Below, piece after piece: positions 54,013 through 62,770 of a stretch of DNA of 64,000 nt; positions within the stretch are counted from its first letter, which is position 1; every line of letters starts with the position of its first letter. The notes under the pieces were generated by a model. It was not told the origin of the DNA. It did no database searches and saw only the letters and a program-made list of their open reading frames with translations. The translations under genes were made by a program, and so were the position numbers. Origin of the DNA: Saccharopolyspora galaxeae (GTDB lineage Bacteria; Actinomycetota; Actinomycetes; Mycobacteriales; Pseudonocardiaceae); contig NZ_JADDUE010000005.1 of NCBI RefSeq assembly GCF_016526145.1, forward strand, positions 186,001 to 250,000. Direction: 5' to 3'.

Positions 54013-54046
54013 CGCGGGCGGACCGGAACCGTCCGGTCCGCCCGCG
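54013..54046 (-). terminator. Rho-independent terminator of the subtilase gene
   Basis: CGCGGGCGGACCGGA (54013-54027) and TCCGGTCCGCCCGCG (54032-54046) form a 15-bp stem with loop ACCG. On the minus strand, TTTTGCC follows directly. It starts 13 bases after the subtilase stop, a textbook terminator for that gene. Confidence 0.9.
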
Positions 54047-54058
54047 CCGCACTCCGGG

Positions 54059-55228
54059 TCAGGGCGCGTGCACGAGCCCCGTGCCCACGTCGGTGGCGGG
54101 AAGCGCCAGCCGCCGACCGCGCTGGGTCAACCGCGCCCACAGTCCCCAAGCGCGTTCGGGGAACTGCTGCGCGAACAACGCGGCGACCCCGGCGACGTGC
54201 GGGGTGGCCATGCTGGTTCCGCTGAGCTTGCGGTAGCGCTCCTGGCCGGGCCAGCTGGAGTACACGTCCACGCCGGGGCCGGCCAAGTCGACCTGCCCGA
54301 TCTCGTCGACCGTGCCGGACGAGAAGTCGGCGATCTGGCCCTGCTCGTCGACGGCGCCGATGGCCATCACCGACGGGCAGTTCGCCGGATGCCCCACGGG
54401 CGCCACGACACCGGCGGAGCGCTGGCTCTCGTTGCCCGCAGCCGCGATGATCAGCGTGCCGCGCTGCATGGCCCGCTGCGCGACCCGCTCGAATGCGTCC
54501 GAGAACGGCTGGCCCGGCTGGGTCGGCGCGCCGAGCGACATGGACACCACCGGGCAGTTGTTGGCGATGGCCCATTGGATCCCGGACAGGATTCCGCCGT
54601 CACCGCCGGAACCTTCGTCGCTGAGCACCTTCCCGGCGTAGATCGAAGCTTCCGGGGCGATCCCGTAGCCCGGCCCGGCCTGCAACGTCCGCGGGCCGCA
54701 CGAAGTGCCGATCACGTGCGTGCCGTGGCCGTGCCCGTCGTGCGCGTCCTGGCCCTCCACGAAGGACGCGGTCACCACGTCGCGGCCGGCGAAATCCGGG
54801 TGTTGCTGGTCGAAACCGGTGTCGAGCACCGCCACCCGGACACCGCTGCCGGTGGACGCGGCGCTGTCGGCGCCGACCGCTTTCAGGCCCCAGGTCGTTT
54901 CGGTGTCGTCCGGTGGCTGCGGAGAGCCGATCGCGAACACCCGGCGCTCCGGCTCCAGCGCGGCCAGCGCGGTACCGCGCTGCTGCATCGAGTTCCGCAG
55001 CGTGGCCACCTGGTCCTGGTCGGCGTCGATCAGCGCCACGCCGAGGTCGTGCAGCACGACGCCGCCCGCGCTGCTGAACAGCTCCCCCGGCGCGGCGCCT
55101 GCGGCGTCGGCGGTGCTGGCGGCGCGGATCCCGGCGACCCGGTTGAGCTCGCGGGCGCCGAGCACGGTGGCATCGTCCTGCAGCAGGACGAGGTAGCGGC
55201 CCGTGGTCGGGTTCTGCGCTGTGGTCAT
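54059..55228 (-). CDS. Subtilisin-like serine protease without signal peptide
   Basis: A 389-residue S8 peptidase. An N-terminal inhibitor-like propeptide occupies about 10-100. The catalytic triad is Asp136 (VAVLDTGFD), His171 (HGHGTHVIGT) and Ser339 (SGTSMATPH), and Asn266 (AAAGNES) sits in the oxyanion hole. No signal peptide, membrane anchor or Tat motif precedes the propeptide, so it is either cytoplasmic or exported by another route. The propeptide in an apparently non-secreted enzyme is notable. The ATG at 55228 is followed closely by family sequence, which leaves no room for a hidden leader. Confidence 0.9.
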   Translation of the reverse strand: MTTAQNPTTGRYLVLLQDDATVLGARELNRVAGIRAASTADAAGAAPGELFSSAGGVVLHDLGVALIDADQDQVATLRNSMQQRGTALAALEPERRVFAIGSPQPPDDTETTWGLKAVGADSAASTGSGVRVAVLDTGFDQQHPDFAGRDVVTASFVEGQDAHDGHGHGTHVIGTSCGPRTLQAGPGYGIAPEASIYAGKVLSDEGSGGDGGILSGIQWAIANNCPVVSMSLGAPTQPGQPFSDAFERVAQRAMQRGTLIIAAAGNESQRSAGVVAPVGHPANCPSVMAIGAVDEQGQIADFSSGTVDEIGQVDLAGPGVDVYSSWPGQERYRKLSGTSMATPHVAGVAALFAQQFPERAWGLWARLTQRGRRLALPATDVGTGLVHAP

Positions 55229-55492
55229 CGTTGCCCCCTACGCGGTCTGCGACGTATGGCCCCACAAGCAAACTCCCGTCCCGCCCGTACCGGCAAGACA
55301 CCGGTCGAGTAACGATCACGTGCGGCGAATTCGCCTGGCATCACTGGAAAATCTCAACCCGCCGCTGAGCCGGGTGACCCCTGGACGAATGGTCGGGCAC
55401 GCACCGTCGACGACTCGCCGCAACATCGTTGCCAGCCGGCGAAGCTCCGGCCGACACTGGAATCCGCTGCCGGAAGGCTACGGAGGTGCGAC

Positions 55493-55921
55493 GTGGACAC
55501 CGCAACGCAGAACGTCATCGTGGTCGGAGTGGACGGTTCGGAACCCTCCCGGTCCGCATTGCGCTGGGCGCTGGAACAGGCCGAACTCACCAACTCCCAA
55601 GTGCGCGCCGTGGTCGCCTGGGAGTACCCCGCCTTCTACAGCTGGGAGGGCGGGCCGATGCCGCCCGATGAATTCCAGGACACCGCGGCACGCAGCATGA
55701 ACGAGGCCGTGGACGAGGTCGCCGCGGGCAGTCCGGTGCAGGTCCAGCGCGAGGTCGTGCACGGGCACTCGGCGCAAGCGCTGCTCGACGCCTCCGGCGA
55801 CGCCCGGCTGCTGGTGGTCGGCAGCCGCGGGCACGGAAGTTTCTACGGTGCGTTGCTGGGTTCGACCAGCCAGCGGTGCGCGGTGCACTCGAACTGCCCG
55901 GTGGTCATCGTCCGGCAGTGA
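55493..55921 (+). CDS. UspA-family universal stress protein
   Basis: A 142-residue single-domain Usp. VIVVGVDGSEPSRSALRWAL at the start and the ATP-binding GSRGHGSFYGALLGSTSQ (G-x2-G-x9-G-S) near 108-125 are typical, ending in CPVVIV. It probably binds ATP and modulates stress responses. The GTG at 55493 has GGAGG 7 bases upstream. It stands alone between the subtilase gene and a convergent GAF-ANTAR gene. Confidence 0.93.
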   Translation: MDTATQNVIVVGVDGSEPSRSALRWALEQAELTNSQVRAVVAWEYPAFYSWEGGPMPPDEFQDTAARSMNEAVDEVAAGSPVQVQREVVHGHSAQALLDASGDARLLVVGSRGHGSFYGALLGSTSQRCAVHSNCPVVIVRQ

Positions 55922-55953
55922 TCCGCCGATGCCCCGGTGAAGGGCGCCGCCGA

Positions 55954-56757
55954 TCACCTGCCGACGAGTTCGGTCGTGGCGCGCCGGAGCACGTCGTAGC
56001 AGTCCTGCGGGCTCAGGCCGCGCCGCTCGACGAGCACGGCGGTGGCGCGTTCGATGGCGACGGAACTGCGCACCGGCTCGGTGATGCTGCGCTGCGCCAG
56101 CTCGCCCGCGGTGACCGCATCGGTGGTGCCGAGCGCGGCCGCGACGAAGCAGGCCAGCACGAGCAGCCGGTCGGCCGCGGAGTCGTCGAACGTCCCCGGA
56201 CTAGCCGAGTACGCCGTCAACGCACCGCGAACACCGCCACCCGCCGGGAACACACCGGCGGCGCCGAGACTGCGCAGACCGCACCGCGCCGCCGCAGCGG
56301 CGAACTCCGCCGGTTCGCCGGTCAGGTCCGGGCAGGCGAGCGCGCCGGGCCCGGATTGCCTGCTGACATCGTGGAACGGCCCTTGGACTGCGCCGCTCTG
56401 CACGTCGTCCAACGCCGCGGCCCGCTCGTCCGGGCCGCCTGCGGCGTTCCGGGTGCCGGCGGTGTGCAGCGGTTCGCCGGCCCGGGTGAGGGTCAGCGCG
56501 GCGAACTCCGCACCGGGAACGCTCCGGACCGCCACCGCGAGGACGGCATCGACGACACCGCGCAACGTCCGTTCGGCGAACACGTCGCGGCCGAGGTCGG
56601 CGAACCGGCCCGCCAGCGGCGACCAGATCTGCGCCCGCTGGTCGGCGAGTCCGCCGGTCCCGCCCGGCGCGCCGGAGCCGGCGAGTCCCGCGCCGGCTCC
56701 GACGCGCTCGGCGAAGCGGCGGCGGTCGGTCTCCCAGTCCGGGGTCAGCGCTGCCAT
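55954..56757 (-). CDS. GAF-ANTAR RNA-binding regulator 2
   Basis: A 267-residue protein with a central GAF domain (FAERTLRGVVDAVLAVAVRSVPGAEFAALTL to about 210) and a C-terminal ANTAR domain (SITEPVRSSVAIERATAVLVERRGLSPQDCYDVLRRAT). The first ANTAR helix is less canonical than in the copy at 34.7 kb, so RNA binding is probable rather than certain. AGAGGAGG precedes the ATG at 56757. It is convergent with the UspA gene. Stress-linked antitermination is the likely role. The target RNA is unknown. Confidence 0.87.
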   Translation of the reverse strand: MAALTPDWETDRRRFAERVGAGAGLAGSGAPGGTGGLADQRAQIWSPLAGRFADLGRDVFAERTLRGVVDAVLAVAVRSVPGAEFAALTLTRAGEPLHTAGTRNAAGGPDERAAALDDVQSGAVQGPFHDVSRQSGPGALACPDLTGEPAEFAAAAARCGLRSLGAAGVFPAGGGVRGALTAYSASPGTFDDSAADRLLVLACFVAAALGTTDAVTAGELAQRSITEPVRSSVAIERATAVLVERRGLSPQDCYDVLRRATTELVGR

Positions 56758-56986
56758 CGGTGCCTCCTCTCGCCAGCAGGAGGTTTCCCAGCGCCGCGAA
56801 CGGCTATTCGGACCACCACCGAGGGCGGTCCGGCAACGCCAGACGATCGGCTGCACCGGATCCGACGAACCCCGGCCCACAGCCAGGTGATCATCCGGCG
56901 TTGCTCTGTCCCGGGCGATGGCCTTGCGGTATCGATGAAGAGCAGCTTCAGCGCCGCGCGTCCGCCAGTCCGATTGCGAGGGAACC

Positions 56987-58366
56987 GTGCGTCCGACGAT
57001 CGGATCGACCGAGGACGGTGACCGGGCGCTGCGCGAACGAGGCCTGATCGACTTCGTCACGCGCGCGGTCAATGCGCTTCCGCTGCTGCGCGCGGGTGCG
57101 CTGACCTGGTTGGCCTCCGCGGAGTCCGCGGATCCCGAATGGGCGCAGCGCTTCGGCGTGCGGACCTGCTCGCTGGAACATCAGCAGGGTTCGCGCAGGG
57201 ATGTGCGGCGTTGCGGGATCAAGGCGATGAAGGCTTCGCTGACCCCGCCGGCGCGGGTGCGCGCGCATGGCCAACCGCCGCTGCTGTCCGCGACCAGGCC
57301 CGAGGTGCCGCGACATTGGGCATCGCTGGTCGCCCGGGAACCGGAGCGGACGGCACCCGCCGACCTCAACGACAAGACCCGGATGCGGGCCTGGTTCGCC
57401 GACCGCGGCCTGCCCGTCCCGGTCGGCGAGGTCGTCGCCGCGCAGTCGCTCTCACACCCGGCGCTGGTTCGCGGGCTGGGCTCGCCGTTCGTGGCACAAC
57501 GCCCGGTCGGCTCGGGCGGCCTGGGGACCTACTTGGTGCGCACCGATGCGGAGCTGCGCGCGGCACGGGCGCGCGAACCGGCGGCAGGCGACTGGCTGAT
57601 CAGCGAATTCCTCGACGGCACGGCGCTGAACTTCCACGGATTCGTCGGCATGGACGGCTCGGTCGGCGTGACCAGGCCCTCGGTGCAGTTCGCCGGCCTG
57701 CCCGAGGCGGGCTTCGAGTTCGGGGCCTACTGCGGCTGCGATTTCCAAGCGCCGCAACGCGTTTCCGCGATCGCCATGGAACGCGCGCGAGAAGCGGTCG
57801 AACGAGTGGGAGCCGGGTTGGCCGGACGCGGCTACCGCGGCGTGTTCGGGGTCGACCTGATCGTGCGCGGCGACTCGGTGGCCGTGTTGGAGCTCAACGC
57901 CCGGCCGCAGAGCTCGACGTGGTTGCTGGGCGAGATCGAACGAGCCCAAGGGCACGTCCCGCTGCTGAACCGGCACGCGCTGGAACGGCAAGGCAGGCGC
58001 ACCAGCGGCGAGCACGACCCGGCTCCCGCGCCGGGCGTGCAGCTCGCCGTCCGGCACACCGGCCGCACCGCCGTGGTGACCACCGCTCCGCGCAGCGGGG
58101 TGTACGCGCTGGACGGGGATCGGCTGGTGTGGCGTCGTGCCGGTGCGGGTCTGCTGGAGTGCGCCGAAGGTGAGTGCGCGGCCGTGGGCCTGCCCACGCG
58201 CGGTGCCGAGCTGGAGACCGGCGCATCGCTGGGAATGCTGGTCACCGCCAGCGCGGCGACGGGTCCGGACGGGAAGGTGCTCAACGAGCACGGTGCCCGG
58301 CTGACCGCTGCTTTCCGCGAACTGTTCGCCCTCTCCGCCAAGGAAACCGAGGAGGCCGCCGGATGA
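56987..58366 (+). CDS. ATP-grasp ligase-like protein
   Basis: A 459-residue protein with an ATP-grasp core at about 120-330: DLNDKTRMRAWFADRGLPVP, the ATP-lid region GSGGLGTYLVR, the EFLDG strand and the magnesium-binding GVDLIVRGDSVAVLELNARPQSS. Members join a carboxylate to an amine, thiol or imidazole. The C-terminal 120 residues form a separate beta domain found in amino-acid ligases such as carboxylate-amine ligases. The GTG start has GAGGGAA upstream. It overlaps the GNAT gene by ATGA, so it is the first gene of an ATP-grasp/GNAT pair with an epimerase just downstream. Confidence 0.87.
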   Translation: MRPTIGSTEDGDRALRERGLIDFVTRAVNALPLLRAGALTWLASAESADPEWAQRFGVRTCSLEHQQGSRRDVRRCGIKAMKASLTPPARVRAHGQPPLLSATRPEVPRHWASLVAREPERTAPADLNDKTRMRAWFADRGLPVPVGEVVAAQSLSHPALVRGLGSPFVAQRPVGSGGLGTYLVRTDAELRAARAREPAAGDWLISEFLDGTALNFHGFVGMDGSVGVTRPSVQFAGLPEAGFEFGAYCGCDFQAPQRVSAIAMERAREAVERVGAGLAGRGYRGVFGVDLIVRGDSVAVLELNARPQSSTWLLGEIERAQGHVPLLNRHALERQGRRTSGEHDPAPAPGVQLAVRHTGRTAVVTTAPRSGVYALDGDRLVWRRAGAGLLECAEGECAAVGLPTRGAELETGASLGMLVTASAATGPDGKVLNEHGARLTAAFRELFALSAKETEEAAG

Positions 58367-58917
58367 ATCCGCCCACGCTGCACGTGCGTACGGCCACTGT
58401 GGACGACATGGACCTGTTGCTGCGGTGGCGGGAGGAGGCCGCCGACTGGCTGCAGACCGAGCACGGCACCGACCAGTGGAACCGCCCGGCGGACCGGCAG
58501 CGCATGGTGGACTGGATCCACGAGGGGTCCACGTTCATGGCGGCACTGCAGCCGGATGGGGAGCCGGTGGCCACGGTCACCAGCACCCCGCACGGATCAC
58601 CGGTGCTGTGGACCGAAGAGGAGCTGCGCACTCCCGCTCGCTACTTGCACAAGCTGGTGGTGCAACGTTCGCACGCGGGACGCGGCATCGGCACCTGCCT
58701 CGGGCGCTGGGCGGCTTCGCACGCGGCGCGGACGGGCGTCACGATCGTCCGCTACACCGCCTGGGCCACCAATGCGAAGTTGCTGGACTACTACGACCGG
58801 ATCCGGGGCCGGTACGTGCGCACGGTTCCGGGGTTCCACAATGGAGCGCTGTTCGAGAATCCGGTCGTGCCGCGGGACGACCTGCCCGTGGTGGAGGCGG
58901 CCGACGTGCTGGTGTGA
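58363..58917 (+). CDS. GNAT-family N-acetyltransferase
   Basis: A 184-residue acyltransferase of the GNAT fold. LHVRTATVDDMDLLLRWREEAADWL opens the fold, and the acetyl-CoA pyrophosphate loop is VVQRSHAGRGIGTCLG (motif A, Q/RxxGxG), followed by a NAKLLDYYDRIRG helix typical of motif B. The start overlaps the ATP-grasp stop. In this setting it probably acylates the ATP-grasp product or an amino-group precursor, for example in small-peptide or amino-sugar natural-product assembly. That assignment is inference. Confidence 0.88.
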   Translation: MNPPTLHVRTATVDDMDLLLRWREEAADWLQTEHGTDQWNRPADRQRMVDWIHEGSTFMAALQPDGEPVATVTSTPHGSPVLWTEEELRTPARYLHKLVVQRSHAGRGIGTCLGRWAASHAARTGVTIVRYTAWATNAKLLDYYDRIRGRYVRTVPGFHNGALFENPVVPRDDLPVVEAADVLV

Positions 58918-58989
58918 GCTGAGCCGCGGCGAAGCTGAGTCGCCGAAATCGGTTTCCTGGTCGCGCCCGGAGTCCGTAACGTCTGCGGG

Positions 58990-59982
58990 GTGCGTGCGGA
59001 ACGGATTCTGGTGACCGGCAGCGCCGGGCACCTCGGGGAAGCATTGGTGCGCAGCGTCCGCGCCGAAGGACGCGACGTGGTCGGGCTCGACCTGGTGGAG
59101 TCCCGGTTCACCACGGTCACCGGCTCGATCACCGACCGGGCGTTGCTGCGGCGGTGCCTGCAGGGCGTGACGGGCGTGCTGCACGCGGCCACGCTGCACA
59201 AGCCGCACGTCAGCTCGCACGAGCGGCAGGACTTCGTGGACACCAACGTCACCGGCACGTTGGCGCTGCTGGAGGAATCCGCCGCCGCCGGGGTGGAAAG
59301 CTTCGTGTTCACCAGCAGCACCAGCGCGTTCGGCCGCGCGTTGACACCCGAGCCGGATCAGCCGGCGGCGTGGATCACCGAGGACGTCGAGCCGGTGCCG
59401 CGCAACATCTACGGCGTCACCAAGATCGCCGCCGAGAACGTGGCCGAGCTGCTGCACCGCGAACACGGCCTGCCGGTGGTGGTGCTGCGGACTTCCCGGT
59501 TCTTCCCGGAGGACGACGACCGCGACGAGGTGCGGGCCGCCTACGAGGGGATGAACACGAAGGTCAACGAGTACCTGTACCGCCGCGTCGACCTCCAGGA
59601 CGTCGTCGACGCGCACCGCCTCGCGTTGGCCGAAGCTCCGCGCATCGGCTTCGGGCGCTACATCATCAGCGCCACTCCCCCGTTCAGCCGGGAGGATTCC
59701 GCGCAGCTGCGCACGGATGCGCAGGCTGTGGTGTCCCGGTTGTTCCCGGACCAGCCGGGCGAGTACGCCCGCCGCGGGTGGCGGATGTTCCCCGGGCTGG
59801 ACCGGGTTTACGACAGTTCCCGCGCCCGCGCGGAACTCGGCTGGCGACCGCGGTACGACTTCCGCCACGTCCTGGATCTGCTGCAGGCCGACGAGGACGT
59901 GCGCAGTCCCGTCGCCCGCGCTGTCGGAACCAAGGGGTACCACCCGTATCCGCACGGGATCTACACGACGGGGCCCGAGTGA
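58990..59982 (+). CDS. NAD-dependent epimerase/dehydratase family protein
   Basis: A 330-residue extended SDR. The Rossmann loop is the variant GSAGHLGEA in place of GxxGxxG. The catalytic residues appear as FTSSTSAFGR and NIYGVTK, and VDLQDVVDAHRLAL fits sugar-nucleotide enzymes. It starts with GTG 72 bases after the GNAT gene, so it probably shares the operon. It would epimerise or reduce a nucleotide sugar or related alcohol. The last residues run close to the stop of the convergent PLP-enzyme gene, leaving 13 bases. Confidence 0.85.
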   Translation: MRAERILVTGSAGHLGEALVRSVRAEGRDVVGLDLVESRFTTVTGSITDRALLRRCLQGVTGVLHAATLHKPHVSSHERQDFVDTNVTGTLALLEESAAAGVESFVFTSSTSAFGRALTPEPDQPAAWITEDVEPVPRNIYGVTKIAAENVAELLHREHGLPVVVLRTSRFFPEDDDRDEVRAAYEGMNTKVNEYLYRRVDLQDVVDAHRLALAEAPRIGFGRYIISATPPFSREDSAQLRTDAQAVVSRLFPDQPGEYARRGWRMFPGLDRVYDSSRARAELGWRPRYDFRHVLDLLQADEDVRSPVARAVGTKGYHPYPHGIYTTGPE

Positions 59983-59995
59983 ACCCGCTTCGGGT

Positions 59996-61084
59996 TCAGA
60001 GGCCGTTGAACGGATGTGACGTCAGTACGACCACAATGGACTCGCCGGGTGCGGCGACACCGCGCCCGCGCAACTCCTCCACCGCGGGCAACACGGTGGC
60101 GGACGTGCCTTCGCAGAGAATCCCCATGCGTGCCAAGCGGATCCGGGCATCCTCCACTTCGGAGGAGAGCACCACGGGCGATCCGCCGGTGTCGTCGAGG
60201 ACTCGCAACGCCTGCACCGTCGTCGAATCCCCGCCGATCGACGGGGTTCCGGCGGCCGAGCCGGTGAAGCTGTCGTGCACGCCGGCTCCCGCGCGGACCG
60301 CGGCGAGCCTCGGGAACGGCTCGACCAGATGAACCCGTGGGCACGATTCTCCGTGCCTGCGCGCCATCTGCTGCAAGCCGAGGCACACGCCGTAGGCGAG
60401 GTCGCCGCGGGAAACGGGGATCACCACGTGTTCCGGCAGGCGTTGCAGGCCGGAGCGGATCTCCCAACCGATGGCCCGCATCGCGTCGATCCCGAACGGT
60501 GAACCGCCCGCTACCGGGCGCGTGTAGTTGGTGACCACGAGCGTGCCCGGATCACCGGTGCGGCCGCGCAGGAAGTCCCAGCGCTGCTCGGCACTGTCGA
60601 AAACGTGCAGCGTGGCACCGGTGTCCCGGACGGCCCCGGCGAGCACATCGGGGATGTCGGTGGTGACGGCGACCTCGCACGCCAAGCCGTACGCCGCGGA
60701 GTAAGCGGCCAGCGACAACGCGGCGTTGCCGGAGGAAGCAGCGGCGATGCCCGCGTACCCGGCAGCGGCGGCGCGGCCGACCGCGCCCCAGCTGAACCGG
60801 TCCTTGTGCGAACCGGTCGGGTTGGCCGCCTCGTTCTTCACCCACACGTCGAGACCGGCCACCTCGGCGGGCAGCGGGAACAGCGGCGTGCCGCCTTCGC
60901 CGAGGCTGCGCGCGCCCGTCAGCGACAGCCGCGGCCGGTCGTCGTCGTACTCGCAGCGCAGGTTCGCCGCGCTGCCTTGATCCCGGCAGTGCTCGCAGCC
61001 CGCCGGATGGTCCGCGACCGGATGCAACCGTCCACACTGGATGCATCGGAGCCCGGTGAGGTGCTCGTTCATCGCAGGCTGCAT
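59996..61084 (-). CDS. Threonine synthase-like PLP enzyme with zinc-ribbon start
   Basis: A 362-residue fold-type II PLP enzyme. Residues 11-33 carry two Cys pairs (CIQC at 14-17, CEHC at 30-33), a rubredoxin-like knuckle common in threonine synthase-like proteins. The PLP lysine is Lys94 (GSHKDRF), and SSGNAALSLA binds the phosphate. Threonine synthase normally acts on O-phosphohomoserine. Relatives make diaminopropionate, beta-substituted alanines or D-amino acids, so a secondary role is possible. GGAGGGGGAAGCG precedes the ATG. It is convergent with the ATP-grasp/GNAT/epimerase set. Confidence 0.85.
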   Translation of the reverse strand: MQPAMNEHLTGLRCIQCGRLHPVADHPAGCEHCRDQGSAANLRCEYDDDRPRLSLTGARSLGEGGTPLFPLPAEVAGLDVWVKNEAANPTGSHKDRFSWGAVGRAAAAGYAGIAAASSGNAALSLAAYSAAYGLACEVAVTTDIPDVLAGAVRDTGATLHVFDSAEQRWDFLRGRTGDPGTLVVTNYTRPVAGGSPFGIDAMRAIGWEIRSGLQRLPEHVVIPVSRGDLAYGVCLGLQQMARRHGESCPRVHLVEPFPRLAAVRAGAGVHDSFTGSAAGTPSIGGDSTTVQALRVLDDTGGSPVVLSSEVEDARIRLARMGILCEGTSATVLPAVEELRGRGVAAPGESIVVVLTSHPFNGL

Positions 61085-61194
61085 CGCTTCCCCCTCCGGG
61101 TGTCGGATCCGGAGGAAGCCTACTGTCCGAACCGGTCGCGGACACCGTCCGGGCCTCGCGGCCGGCACGAGCCCGCTCGCCGCGCCGTTTCCGC

Positions 61195-61235
61195 GGAGTG
61201 AAGGGACTCCTCGGCGGGAAAAGTCCCTTCACTCC
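61195..61235 (-). terminator. Long hairpin terminator between PLP-enzyme and arylsulfotransferase genes
   Basis: GGAGTGAAGGGACT (61195-61208) pairs perfectly with AGTCCCTTCACTCC (61222-61235), 14 bp with a 13-base loop. It lies 13 bases past the arylsulfotransferase stop on the minus strand and prevents read-through towards the PLP-enzyme gene. Hairpins of this sequence type recur as intergenic repeats in some Pseudonocardiales, from memory. Confidence 0.75.
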
Positions 61236-61248
61236 AAGCGATCGGCTC

Positions 61249-62757
61249 TCAGCCCACCCGGGCAGGCGGCGAGGCGCCGAGCACGGCTCCCCCGGCGTCG
61301 AGGGCCTCCACGGACACGAACGGTTGCGCACCCGCGATGTCGACCCGGGTTTCGAACCCGGTCTTCGGCGCGTCCTGCACCGGAGCCAGGTTCGCCTCGT
61401 CCGGCCCGGCCAGCACCCGCCAGGTCACCACTTCGGTCGCCCCGTTCCAGCTCGCGTAAACGCTGGTCGAGCCGTTGCCCGGCAGCCCGGCAACGGCCGG
61501 GGCGTCCAGCGGCTTGCCCACCCACGCCGAGCGGAACGCGCGGTAGGACGTGATCGACTCGGTGAACCTGCCGTGGAACAGCACCTCGCCGTCCGCGCCG
61601 AACTCGGTGAAGTACGGCTCTCCGCCCCAGCCGACGAAGACGTGCCCGTTGGCCAGCACCTGCATGTTGCCCTGGTTCGGCGCCAGCAACCCTTCCGGGC
61701 TTTCGTTGCTGCGCACCACGTTCGCGGTGCGGGCGGTCTCGTCCACGGCCAGCGACAGCGCGCGGGAGCGGCCGCGACCTGGTGCGGCTTCGGCGTTGTC
61801 GAAGATGGTGATCGTCCCGTCCGGCTGGCGGCGCGCGTCGTGCTGCCAGGCGAACGCCGCGTCCGGACCCATGGCGAAGTCGCTCCGCTTGCCGCCGAGC
61901 CGCCACGTCACCTCGCCGCTGGCCCGGTCGATCCGGAACACCGAGTGCGTGCAGCGCGCGGAGACCAGCAGCGCGTCACCGTCCTCGCAGATCGCGTTGG
62001 GGTGGATGTAGTCGAACCACTGCTCCGGGTCCTTGGGCACCGCCAGCAGCGACTCGTCCAGCCCGACGTGTTGCAGGCTGCGCCACTCGAGCAGCAGCTG
62101 CCCGGAAGCGATGTCGATTTCCTGCAGGACGCCTTCCAGCACCTTCGAGTTCGGTTGCCCGCCGACCGGCGTGGTGTCCGCGCGCACCTCGGAGTAGATC
62201 AGCAGCAGCGCGGTTCCGCGCGGAGTGATCACGAACTCGTGCATGTCGCCTTGCAGGCCGTTGGCCGCGCGCACGGTCGCGATCCGCCGGTAGCTCTCGT
62301 CCAGCACGGCGTACTGCCCGTTGCCGAAACCGGGCGGCACCTCGATCGCGCCCTCCCAGAAGGTCAGCACCGGCCGGTCCTGGTAGCGCTGCACCTGGAG
62401 GTTGGCGATCACGCCCTCGGCGGGCGGGCTGAACCACACCGGTTGGCCGAGATCGTCCATGATCAGCGCACCGGGCTGTGTCGCCGCGCGCGGTGCGGCC
62501 GCCTCGGCGTTGAGCACGTTGGCTCCGGCCGGGGTCAGCAGCACGTGCCCGGGCTCGGTGTTCGCGGCCGGAGTGCTGATCTCCACCAGCGGCGGTTGCA
62601 GGTCGGGGCGGGTGATGAGGCCCTGCCCGGCGCGGGCGCCCGGGGACGCGGCGGCGCCGGCGGTGCCTGCGGTGCCGATCAGCGCGGGCACGGCGGGAGC
62701 CGCGGCCAGCATTCGCAGCACCGCGCGGCGGCCGATCGAGAAGGAGTCAGATGACAT
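61249..62757 (-). CDS. Secreted arylsulfotransferase-like protein (ASST type)
   Basis: A 502-residue exported beta-propeller. A Tat-like signal (SIGRRAVLRMLAAAPAVPAL) precedes the core. The conserved histidines appear in GDMHEFVITPRGTALL, HPNAICEDGDALLVSAR and WQHDARRQPDGTITIFDNA, matching the arylsulfotransferase family of actinomycetes and fungi (PF14269-type), which moves sulfate between phenols without PAPS. The ATG at 62757 is spaced 6 bases from GGAG. It follows the PAPS-type sulfotransferase gene by 13 bases, so both sulfation steps are cotranscribed. Confidence 0.87.
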   Translation of the reverse strand: MSSDSFSIGRRAVLRMLAAAPAVPALIGTAGTAGAAASPGARAGQGLITRPDLQPPLVEISTPAANTEPGHVLLTPAGANVLNAEAAAPRAATQPGALIMDDLGQPVWFSPPAEGVIANLQVQRYQDRPVLTFWEGAIEVPPGFGNGQYAVLDESYRRIATVRAANGLQGDMHEFVITPRGTALLLIYSEVRADTTPVGGQPNSKVLEGVLQEIDIASGQLLLEWRSLQHVGLDESLLAVPKDPEQWFDYIHPNAICEDGDALLVSARCTHSVFRIDRASGEVTWRLGGKRSDFAMGPDAAFAWQHDARRQPDGTITIFDNAEAAPGRGRSRALSLAVDETARTANVVRSNESPEGLLAPNQGNMQVLANGHVFVGWGGEPYFTEFGADGEVLFHGRFTESITSYRAFRSAWVGKPLDAPAVAGLPGNGSTSVYASWNGATEVVTWRVLAGPDEANLAPVQDAPKTGFETRVDIAGAQPFVSVEALDAGGAVLGASPPARVG

Positions 62758-62770
62758 GGACATCTCCGGA

